Assembly (NCBI GenBank): GCA_017506865.1
Contig: JAFCMP010000046.1
Span: 558,001 to 622,000 of the forward strand
Direction of reading: 5' to 3'
Source: Tribonema minus
Lineage: Eukaryota; Sar; Xanthophyceae; Tribonematales; Tribonemataceae
DNA length: 64,000 bases
This document shows positions 49,601 through 61,200 of the stretch, in pieces. The position numbers and the translations under genes were made by a program. The notes below the pieces were generated by a model. It was not told the DNA's origin, searched no databases, and was given only the letters and a program-made list of their open reading frames with translations. Position 1 is the first letter of the stretch, and each line of letters starts with the position of its first letter.

Positions 49601-51586
49601 TGGACATACATACACACACCGACCTTGCAACTGCTTGTCAGCTTGCAGTTGAAAACGGCAGCACTTGCACGTTCACGTTCAACATTGCATACTGCGAACC
49701 CATTTTGCTGACCTGAATGATGGGAAAGAAGAGCAGCAGCGGCATGGAGTTGACGGCGCGCGCTGCCTCCTTGGTCACGCAGATGGCCGTGTTGATGCGC
49801 TTGCGCAGCCACAGCAGCAGCAGCGCCCAAAGACCCCCCAGCGCAAACAGCACATATGAGAAGTACAACAGAGCCTTGGCCTCGCTGTCCGAGTGCGTCT
49901 GAAGGGCAGGAAAGTCAAGCAGTACAAAGGCGCGCCGTGATGTCAAGAAGTTGCTCCCAATGGCGTGTTGTTCACTCAAATGTTGGAATCAAGGCCGTCC
50001 AGCAGATGCTATTGTTGCTTTGTAGGTAGTCAGTCGTGTGTGCAAGTTCGGCAATCATGGTGGTGGTACGCCATCATGTACGTCGGCTTACAATGGTGTC
50101 AGGGCGGGGTAGACTGTAACACATGCCAAGAAAGCATCAACAAGATTCTGCGTTATCTACAGCTGGGTGTCCTGTCTTTGCTGGCTTCAATCAGTAGCAA
50201 ATGCATGGGATAGCTTCAGTGCTGACTCTTCAGGTTATGAGGTGTGAGTGCCACTACGGTGATGAGCAACCATAGGCCATTAGGGGTCATGCACCCAGGC
50301 TCTTTTGATCAGAAGCTGATGAACACCTGAGAGCAAGCAAGTATGCCCAAGTACGCATGCACATTCCAGTACCTCATCGTCCAAATTGCCTTCCTTCACC
50401 GAGTGGTACTTGCGGTCAATCGCGTAAAAAAAAACCCTCCAGAGTTGCATATTGCATGTGCTATGAAGCCTATGAAGCCTTTTCAGTATTCTGCATATTG
50501 ACCGTGCTTTGAAGCCTTTGCAGTGTTCTGCGATCCTGTGTAGATTGGAAACACCAACAAAAGAAGTGTGCTTGCGCTTAACGACCAGAAGCTTCCCCAT
50601 GCCTAACACTATGCCATCTGGCACTGCCTCTGTACTTTTCCCCCTACACCTGCCCTCATACAATTCCCACAAAGGTGCCAAACCCAGCATCAGCACAGTA
50701 CGCCTCAAACACATGCGTTGAAGTACGCCTCAGATCGCGTCAGCGAGCGTACCTGCGGCTCCGGCTCCCCATCCCACGCCTGCGCCGTGTCCATGAGCAC
50801 CAGCCCTGCGCCGATGAACACCGCCAGAATGCCCAGCGCGCACGCCCACACCAGCAGGAACAGCAGCGCCGGCACGCGCATGAGGCAGATGTAGATGAAC
50901 GCAAGCAGCGCCGAGCCACCCAGCGATATGCCCAGCACCAGCGCCTTGCTCGCTATGAGGTCAGCGGCTAGGTCGGTGAGCCATGAGGCAGAGTTGGTGA
51001 GGGGCAGCATTACAGGTGCGCCCACGCTGCCGCCAGCGGCTGCAGACGCAGCGGTGGTGTTCATGGCGCTGATGGCGGCGTCGAACACGCAGTAGTTGAA
51101 GAGGTCCGTGGATGCTGCGTAGTACATGCAGTCGCCCTGCGCCACGTACTGCCACGCGACCTCCGCGTTGAACGTGTCGTTGCCAGGGTTGTAGACCGCT
51201 GCCTCAATGGTGGTGTCATTGATGCAATAGAAGCGCTCATAGTTGTCCTCTTTGGGGCATGAGGCCACGCACACCCCCGTGCCGCTCGGCACTGGGTAGA
51301 ACTTGTCCAGGTCTGCGACTGCCTTGTCGACGCCGCAGATGTGCCCTTGATTGTCGATGCCGTTGACAAGGCGCTTGGGGTTGCCCGCCTCAAACTCAGG
51401 AGAGTCTATTATCCCCACCACCACCAGACCAAGGAAAGTCATGGCCGCCCACGACGCGATGAGCAGGAGCGAGAAGAGCATGTCTGTGCACCTCCTATGC
51501 TCTCCCACCTTGAAGGCCGGAGACCCCTCCAGCTTGGCATTATGCGGATTGTTTTTGTCCCTCTCACTCAACTCATAATGTCCCAT
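46657..51586 (-). CDS. Choline transporter-like protein, SLC44/CTL family (7 exons recognised)
   Basis: Multi-pass membrane protein of the family that carries choline or related solutes. Exons: 50753-51586, 50373 to about 50418, 49713-49898, 48797-49106, 48076-48351, 47191-47437, 46657-46780; about 680 residues, the family's usual size. Features: RRCTDMLF then the first membrane helix, a large Cys-bearing extracellular loop with likely N-glycosylation sites (NDT, NTT), paired helices with LRKRINTAICVTKEAARAV, then EYILALGQIVVA, TVLRSIGSTLYYHAG, the signature CCMWCLEKCMKFLNKNAY and a last block ending TILQCFIADEEMFEPGER. The C-tail is short and polar. The second exon (FFYAIDRKYHSVKEGNLDDE) is clearly coding, but its 5' boundary abuts a T9 run with no acceptor in the expected phase. 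Family certain; substrate not determinable. Confidence 0.92.
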
Positions 51587-52227
51587 GGCTGCTGCAACGG
51601 CCTAACACCGCTCGTGTTTCGACTGCAGTGGTGCGTCTAGAATGTCGCCAACGCCACTGGCTGAGCCGCACAAAATCGCCAAGCGCCCACGCCGCCGACT
51701 AAGCAGGTGACCGGGGTTCAGTCTCAACCGACTTTATCGCAGGCCGGGTTGCGCGCCAGCAGTCATCGCCAAGTGGTGTTACATGATCCTGCGAGGGAGC
51801 CTGCGGGGAGCTTCAACGACCTTCAAACAGTTTCGGCTTCTCCAGGAACGGACAGTTCTCGGAGAAGAATAAAAGACTGCACACCACGCACACCGCGCCT
51901 GCCGAATTCATGAACACTCGCGTTTACAGTGGGCAGCAAGATCAATTGTCGCCATGCACTCAACAACAAAAACTGTATTGTGCCTGCTTCTAGCTTTTTG
52001 TGACGTGACACATGTTTTTCTGTGTTGTAACCGGCTGCTGTGCGCTGCTGCTTGGCGGCAGTCCTGACAACGGACGAGGCCCCGAGAGAGAGCACATCTG
52101 CCGCACAGCATGATGATCACCCGCCAAAGTGCACACACATATAGAACACGAATTGCGCGCCGCCGCCGCCCCTCTGCACACACCGTGGACTACCACAGCT
52201 CCAATATATAATATCGAGTCTGTGTGG
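51587..52227. other. Intergenic: SLC44 promoter side and formin 3' end
   Basis: The SLC44 gene starts on its left and the formin ends on its right, both on the minus strand, so it holds the formin 3' untranslated region and the SLC44 promoter. A short AT-rich stretch (TATATAATAT, about 52204-52213) lies just downstream of the formin stop. Nothing else is recognised. Confidence 0.45.
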
Positions 52228-55200
52228 CTAGCCATCCGTGCTGGCCCTGCCTGCCGGCTCCTTGGCTGCGTGCTTGGTCTTGTTGGCCTTGTCCGCGCGC
52301 TTCTTGGACTCCAGGAACGTGGCCACGTTCATCTTGCCGCTGGCGGCGGCGGCGACCGGCGACGTGCCGCCGCCCGCCGCCGCCGCCGCCATCGCCGCGT
52401 CCACCGTCGCCGCTGCCTTGGTGGCCGCCTTGCTGGCGTCGCCGGAGCCGCGCCGCCCGCGCACCATCCTGCTGAACACGCTGGCCTTGTCCTTCTTGCC
52501 CTGCGCGGACTTGCCGCCGGCGTCCTTGCCCGCGCCCGTGCTGCTGACGGCGGCGGCCATCTTCTGTATGCGCTCAATGTCCTCCTTGACCGCCTCCTCG
52601 TCGGCCTCCTGCGGCGTGCCGAGCGCGGACGGGTCCGCCAGCATGCCGCCGCGCGTCTTGGCGCGCGCATGCGCCATGGTCGCCTGCTTGTGGTGCGACG
52701 CCTCGCCCGCGGGGCCGGAGAGGTCGCCGCTGGTGCGGTCGCGCGGCCCCCCGACCGAGTCGCGCGCGAGCTTGACCTGCCTGTCGTTGGCCTTGATGGT
52801 CTCCAGGACGTCAGCGGCGTCGCGCTGCTTCATCTTGCCCAGGCGCGCGTCGACCAGGTTGTCGTGGTCGTCGTCGTCGCCGCCGCCGGCGCCGCCGCGC
52901 GCCGCGGGGCGCGTGCCCGCCTTGGTCTTAGCTGCCATGTCCTTCTTCTTGGCGTCGGCGCGCTCCTTCTTCTCGCGCGCCTTCTTCTCCTTGAGAAGCC
53001 GCGCCGCATTCTCTGCCTGCGGGCAGCAGGATGAGCGGGGAGTAGGGATGGATGGGCATGCATGGCGGTAGGGGGGGTTGCGGCAACAGTGTGCACGGAC
53101 AGCAATGGCGCAGCACAGGTGTAGTCAAAGCTGCTGTCAACGCGGCGCATGCAGTATGAGCGGGCATGTGAGGGCCCTGTAGCAAAACAGTAGCACCATC
53201 GGACACCAGGGTTGCGACCGCAAGACAATTGCACCTACACGACAGTTCGTGCAATTTTCTTCGAGGCTTACGTTTGTTAACTACAAAGACCTCCACTGCT
53301 AACAACAGTAGACTCCACATATTGTATTGCGTTTCGCTGCGCTGTACCTGTGCTCTGTCAAACCGCTGCAGGAACTCGAGCAGCTCCTTGAAGAAGTCGT
53401 CGATGCCAACCTTGCTAGGGTCCTCGCAGTACTTGGTGAGCAGCTCTTGAGCACGCTTTTCCGTTCGTGCAAACGAATCCTGCATTGGCGAAGGTTGTGT
53501 ATGAGCCAGCGATGCACCAATTTCATGGGAACAGCAAGTGCAGTTGTGACAATGTTTAGAGGGGAGTGCAGTACTCGTGAGCTAAACGTGAACTCAAATT
53601 TCGCCAACACATGCAGTGCAATGGGCTTTCCTTGGTGCATTCAGTTATATATAATTTGACTCTGGAGGGCCTAAAGACACGCAACCGGTTGGATTACATT
53701 GTTGGCACCCAGTGTTTTTGCAATCATTCAGCAAAGTTCAGCTATTTGGTTTTTGCGGCCTGTGCATCAACATACATTCTGTAGCTTAGGTGATTGGCCA
53801 GGGTGCAGATGCAATCACTTGCCGGTTGCTGTGAGTTGTGGTGGACACAAACAGCAGCGACAGTCAGCAGCACATCACCACCACGACCATCTGATAGGAT
53901 GGGGGCTTGTTTGCAGGTTGGTTGTTGACGCCTGAAGGACCCTACACATGGCCGTCAGTAAAGGATGGCAACCTACATCATGTAGCAGAGGTGCGGCGGT
54001 TCCAGTGCTACTGAGCAAGGCTTCCAGGGTTACTGGCATTGGTTCCAGTGCTGAGGGAGCAATGCGTGTTCGAAAGCAGGAGTTCTTTGATGCTAGAGCA
54101 CTGAGCAACAACAATTTAAACAAGTTGAAGATCGTATGACAGGAACAGGCCGGCGCTGTGAGCCATACACGAACCTTGAGCTGCTGCTCTGCCTTCAACG
54201 CCTTCTGCAGGAAGGGCTCCATCACCTGTCAAACATCAAACAGCGCAGCCAGACACGTCTCAGTCTGGCACCAACGTCTCAACCACACTGTAGCAGCAAC
54301 AACTCATGTTTCGAAGTATTTCAAAGTATAATGCTGGGCACGTCTCAGTCTGGCACCAACGTCTCAACCACACTGTAGCAGCAACAACTCATGTTTCGAA
54401 GTATTTCAAAGTATAATGCTGGGCCCACCCTGTATGCCTATTCATGTTAGCGGGATTGTCATGCAAGCATTTAAAGTTATGGCACCTATAGCACATACAC
54501 TGCACATGTATGCTCATCGCATATTGTGCAGCTCCATCGAAGCATACATGCAATTGTCATCCATTTTTGCAAACAGACAATGCAATCGAAGGGTGTACCC
54601 AGTTGACACAAAGACGTCCAAAGGAATCATGTGGGTGCTGCAGCACGCGTCCACTGACCGCTCATCACAGAAGCTCAGACGCGCGCGTAGCACTGGCCCC
54701 GTGTAACGGACAGCCAACAGCAGTTTGGCACAATCAGGGTGCTTCAGTCACAGTATGTATGCGTGCGCTTACCTCCACAACCCGGTCTCCCACAATCAGG
54801 CTGCTTCAGTCACAGTATGTATGCAGGCGCTTACCTCCACAAACCGGTCTCCTCCAGCTGCTTTGTTGCCCTTCTTGGCAAGTTCCAGCTGGCTTTGCAG
54901 CAAGCTGCAGCCCTTGGTCACCACACTGAAGTCAGACGTCCACTGTGACAACGGTACTTTGGTGGCCTGCAGCAAGCACAGGGGTATCAGGAGCCACAGA
55001 TGCAAAGGATCAGCAGGTGACCACGTACACACAAAGCGTTGAGTCTGATAGGAAGATATCAGCTACACTATGCGTTGAGTCTGATGGAAAGATATCAGCT
55101 ACATACATCAGCAGGCAATGTCAAGCGAGCAGCTCAAAAGTGATGAGCAGCAACAACCATCAAGACGTGCGCATGCTGTATATTTACTGGCCGACAGCGT

Positions 55201-58200
55201 GCACAGCTCGTGCTGGTGTGCTGCTCAAATCACATGCTTGTGCTTTACACTGAACAATGAAGGACAGTGTGATTGACGAGTGGACGCAAAAGGCAGCAGC
55301 CGTTACAGCTGGGTCAGGCAGCAGCCGTTGCAACTGGGTCAGGCAGCAATATGAATGGGTCTTGACCTTCGTTACAAATCGTGGACACCCACTGCTACAA
55401 AAGTCATCATGCTCTGGTGCACGTCTTGATTCTCAATCTGGACTTGCCACAAAGCATGTTGTCAATAAGTCTGGCGCAGCAGCATGGGATGTAAGTGATC
55501 ATCCAAGGCAAAGACCACACCACACGCGCATCACTGTCAATCATGTACCTTACATGCAGGCGCACCGCAACGGCAAACAAAAACCAAGAAAGCATCAGGT
55601 GCGACCTTTTCTTGGCAGGCAACCTGCAAAGTGTGTTGCTGATGTGACTCTACACAGTGAACCAGTCACCTCGCCAGTGAGTTGAATGCTGTACTCACCT
55701 CCTCGAAGTTAGGGAAGTCTTCAGACACACGGCACAGCTTTGCCTTCTCCTTAATGCAGAACTCAGCGAGATAGTGCATAAGGTGGCGCTTGTTGGTGAT
55801 GTCCTTGAGCTCGGCAAACTTCTTGAGGACGTCGACCTGAACATAGAGCAGCGGCACATCATGTGTTGAGCTGCTCAGCAACCAGTTGATGATGAAATTG
55901 CCCTAGTGCATTTCTTTGATGCGCAACGCGGTGCCGGTGCCTCTAACACCATTGTCGGTTGCAGCAGCTACGCGTTCGTCTCGCATAGGGCAACAGACTT
56001 GAAACAGACCAGTGTATACAGCGACAGATTATATGCGTGACATCGCAATCCGGTATTGTACACAGCTGGCCAAATATTGCTCACAATAGCGCTCGACTTG
56101 TACGCTTGCTCATGCGGGTGTCCTGTCGTCATGTGCGGCGGTGACCCTGACAAGTCTGTCTATCGTCTAATGTGACCACTGCGGCCGGCGCAGGCCAAAC
56201 ATCATGCAGCACTTCCTCGCATGTGACAACCATAGCCCCTCTCTGCATGTTGTGCGCGGAGCCTCATGCTCGAATGTACGCTCTGCCTGTCTCATACTGA
56301 TGATGTCTCCACAATCACATGCGCCATTCACTCATGCCTGGTGATGAGGACAATTCACCTTGTAGCCAGCGGGTCTGCCCGTCGCACACAAACTGACATT
56401 GTAATTGTACGAACGCCATCAAATGCTGCCTGCCATTGGTGGCAGTGGCTCACCTTGTAGCCAAAAGCGCCACCACGAGGCGTGCCAGCATTGAGGAAGT
56501 TGCCAATTGCCAGCATGAGCTGCAAGAGCTTGCGCAAAGACTCGCTGTCCTCCACCTGTGTCACACACCAGAGCACGAACAATGTCAAATAAACAACCTG
56601 AAGCGAACCTTCTCTGCCGCAGCAACTATGTGGTTCAATTGAAGCAGTGTGCGCCGTAACGTCACCACACAGGGCTTTGCTGAGTTGAACGGTGTCGGAC
56701 GGATCCTCTGGCTGCAAACAATGAAACCCGCTCTTGGCTATGCTGTGCTGTGGCTACATGAGCTGAACAGTGTATGAAGCATCTCAGCTGAGAAACGTTA
56801 TGAAAAGCTGCTGTCATTCAGCATTCGGCAATCACCGCCCCACGCTGCGACGCACAATGCACAGGGGCCGCGCCAATGTGCGCCTGCTTGCCTGCGAGAT
56901 GGCAGTGTTCAGTATCTCCAGCGTCTCCTCCAGGAGCGCCACGTCGTGCTGGAAGCTCATCTTGAAGATCCACGCCTCCAAGCGCGACGTGTAGCGCGGT
57001 ATGCCCATGGTCAGCAGGAAGAACTTCTCCACCTTCCCCAGCTTCTCCTTGTCGCCGTCAAAGTCCTTCAGTGTCGTGATCTCGTCGTCCTTGGGGGCCT
57101 GGGCAAATAGCGACCGCACCTGCACCGTGCACGCATACAAGATCACCACAATGAATCGTCAGCACTCACATCGAAACTGGAGTTTGAGTGGTTGAGTATT
57201 GTGTATGGACCAGTGCCATGTGCGCTGCAAACTGCCAGCGACGATGCTTGTGTGCCACTAGCACGTAGACTGAGATTGCACGCGCCTTGCACTGGCACCC
57301 AGCACAAGCAGCCCAGCTCTGCATTGAGAGCATCAACTTGCATATACGGATGCATACATGTGGTCACGCCCCACCTGCACACCTACGCAGCAGGGTGAGC
57401 ATACAGTCATTACCACTGAGCTCACAAGGTGTATGTAGAGAGGAGCGGTCACTATCTTATTGAAAGCTCACAAGGTGTGCGTGCGCGCATCTGTACGCTC
57501 GTGCCCACCTTGTCGAGGTCCAGCTTCTCCTCGTCCATGCGCACGACCGCGCCCACAATCTCGTTGTTGGACATGCGGAACTTGGCCAGCGTGATGCCCA
57601 CGTTCTGCAGCGTCTTGGGGTCCAGCAGGTTGATCTGCGCCGCGGCCTTCTTCTTCTTGTCCTCCTCTGCCTTGCGCTTGGCCTCGTCCTCCGCGGCCTG
57701 GCCGCCCTTCTTGGGCGCGTTGGCGCAGAAGTTGCCGAGCAGTGCTGCGCGCACGTCCGCGTCCAGCAGCGCCTGGTCATTGCCGGGCTTGTCGTCCGTG
57801 CCGCCGAGCTCCTTGTCAATGTCCTCCCAGATGGTGCCCTGCGGGCGCGAGAGCGTGCGCGCGGTCGCATTGCAGCCCTTGTCAGGGGGACTGTGACTTT
57901 ATACGAAAGGATGCGGCAGATGACCGATGCTATGGAAGGCTGAGGTAGGGAGTAGTGTGTCATAGCCCCATAATAGGCAGTGATGCCGTCCAGCTGACCA
58001 CATAAACTGACATTCAGAGCTTACTGCTGTGTCGAGGTGTCGTCAATACGTAGAGAAAATGCACTCACAGCACGTGACCTCTGCCGCGGTGTCATCAGTT
58101 GACAGGTAAATGTGTCCATTGGTGTATTATGACCGTTGCGAGGTATTGGCTGCAATGCAGGTTTGATGATAATGCCATGGGGCTGTTTGAACTTGAGATT

Positions 58201-61200
58201 TCCCGAAGCACGCCATGTGTCATGTCACATCGACATGGCATTACACCAGGCAATGACTTGACACTTCTTGCCTCTCGCCCTTGCACCTTTCTTTGTACAT
58301 TCTCTAGGCATTTTGAGTGGCAATTCACAAACTTCAGCTGTGATGCGATCCCTCACCTTGAGCTTGGAGTCCGGCAGCTTGTTCCAAAAGAGACTTCTGA
58401 GGGCCACATCCGGCTTGTCGTTGGGCTTCTTGGCCTTGCCGCCATCGCCACCCCCCCCAAACCCCCCCGCCATTCCCGCCGGCCCCCTGGGCATGGGCAG
58501 CATGCCCCGACCAGGCATAGGAGGGGGGCCAGGGGGGCCTCTCCCTGGCATTGGGGGCGGTCCAGGCGGCCCCCGGAACCCTGGCGGAGGCGGCGGCAGG
58601 GGGATGCCTCCTGGCATTGGTGGAGGGGGGGGGACACCCCGTCCTGGCATACCAGGCATAGGAGGGGGAGGGGGGATGCCACCGGGCATGGGAGGGGGAG
58701 GGGGGACCGGGCCCCGTGCACCAGGCATGGGGGGAGGGGGGGGGACAGGGCCGCGAGGGCCGCCGGGGGGCGCAGGGGGCCCCGGAGGAGCATTTTTGGC
58801 GGCGGCAACGGCAGCTGCAGTGGTCTGTTTGAGGGTGGTGTTCTCCTTCTCAAGCCGGTCGCACTTGAGAGAGAGGTCTTCAAGGCGCTCCTTCCAGTCC
58901 AGCATGCGTTTCAGGTCCTGGCAGAGGGCAAGGCAGAGCATTACATTATTTTAGTACCCACAGAACAAAATACGCAGAAAGGTACAAGGGGTGCTACACG
59001 ATGCTGCAGGAAGGTTCTCAGCAAAGGTGGCACAATACTAGTCTACATACCTGAAAGACCAAAAGACGTACTTCGAAATATTATTTTCATAGCGGTGTCA
59101 GAGGTGTAAAACACATGCTTGCGCCGCACTGCCAGCACGCAGCACAATGGGCATGCAGTTGAAGTTGGCCCCCTAACAGTAGGCCACGCACATGCATCAG
59201 GTAAGAGCAGCAAACACCTGGCTATGATGTGTCCAAAGGAATAATGACATGCCTCACGGTACGGTACGCACAAAAGCGAAATCCGACCTGGCACAATGTA
59301 CGACTCTGTAAAGATTGGTCAGTCACTCAGGACTAGTCAGGACTAGAAGAAAGGGCCAATTTGATGATGCGATGCAATGCTACCGCATGTACTAGTGATA
59401 ACGCATGCTGCGGTAAGACTCATGATGTGCCATCAAACACAATCAAGAAGTGCATGTCTCCGCTGCCAAGAGCTTCCTGACTTCATGTGCACAAACGACC
59501 TGTCCAGCCTACTCCATATCATTATCATTCAAGTCATTCACTTTGCGTACCTCGTACGTCAGGGAGTACTCGTCATCCGAATGAGTGACAATCTGGTGCA
59601 GCGCCTCCTCTGCCGCCTCCCACTGCTGCTTGCCCGCCAGATCCGCAGATGGTATTGCCAGCAGGTGCTGCAGCACGCTGAGGAAGACACCAAAGCAGTC
59701 GTACTCTACCACGCTGCTGGTGATGGTATTGAAGATTTGCTCTGGGTCACTGAGGTTGAGCATGGAGTCGCCGCGATACGCATGCTGGACTTCTGCTACG
59801 TCCTTGTTCATCACCGCCTCAAAGACCTGTGCAAGCAGCATGTCACGTGCATGCATGAGTGGTTTTGACGTCACATACAGCATTTGCACATGATTTTTGA
59901 CGTAAGCTGACCATAGGCAGCAATGGCACTGCAGCACACAACCTCCCTCAAGAGGAGTTGGTCGTTAGCACTTTCAGGAGCCTGGAGGACAAAGCAGGAG
60001 TCGAGCGTTGCCCAGCAGTATGCCAGTCTCACAAGGCACGCCGTTCAAATACTGCCCAGGCCAAGCGACACACATGCAAACATCAGGTCATCATGCTTCA
60101 AGTATGATGGATCAACACCATGGTACAATACCATTCATTACAACTGCTTGAATACCAGAGGTCACTGCCTGGTCGAATGCAGCAAGGCAAGTGTGGTTCA
60201 GCCATCACACCTCTGTTGAACAACAGCCATTTGCACTTGCCTGAAGTTGGTTGTCCAGCTCAATCCTGTCCTCACTGAGAGCATCGTCCCTGCATCCAAG
60301 GTCAATAACATTGCAAGCACCAGTGAGTATTACGCCTGATGCCTGTCTAACGGGCACCATGTTCTGCACCATGCCCCTATCAAACAACACTTGGCAATGA
60401 GCCAATATACGTGATAAAAGCCATTGAGCAACATTCTGGTGGCGGATGGAACCATACATAATGCGTCCGTAACCTGCATGTCAGTTTGCAGTTCCATGTC
60501 ACATACTGATCATTGCCAGGATGTGCAAGCAGGAAATGCTGTTGTGCCTGTGTCTTCACAATACTTTGCAAAGCGGCACCCGCATCTCTCTGTGGCTACA
60601 AACACACACGCAAAGCAGCAGCACCCACGAAAGACAGTGCAGGAACACTCACCCTGCCTCAGCAAAGTCGTCCACACTCTGGTTCTTGAGCCTCTCCACA
60701 GCGTCAAGTATGCCAGTGTACACCAGGTCAGCGCGGATCTCAATGCGCTCCTCAATGTCCATGGCCGAGTTGACCAGCGTGTTGATGAACAGCATGACGT
60801 CCCGCTTGAAGCTAATGGGCGTCTCATCATCCATTAATGCATCCTGCATGGAGAGTGTCAGATGAGGCGGCATGTCACCATTGGAGCTCCTGCATGGATA
60901 TGTATGTATACACTCATAAGCTTAGCAGTTGTGCCACAAGAAACAGTGCTGCAACCATCGTCTATCAATAAAACGCTTTGACTCCTGTTACACTTTACAG
61001 AGTGGTGACGATAATGCTCATCAACTGTTTTTGTCAGGTGATGAACTCGAAGGCATGAGTTTGGTGGCTGCTTCAAATGTCGCCAGCACCGACGGCGCAC
61101 ATCACAATGCGGTATGTATGATCAAACCATTGTACCTCAAAGTCATGGACATTGAGATGGCTGTGAGGACAGCATGGGTGATATACATGCCATGCACCAC

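Noticed and set aside
52129..53034. Plus-strand frames of about 300 codons
   Set aside because: They are antisense shadows of the last formin exon; the Ala/Arg/Leu-rich composition is what the complement of Ala/Lys-rich coding sequence gives.
58268..58954. Gly-rich plus-strand frame
   Set aside because: It is the complement of the formin FH1 poly-proline repeats (CCN read as GGN), which sit in frame with FH2.
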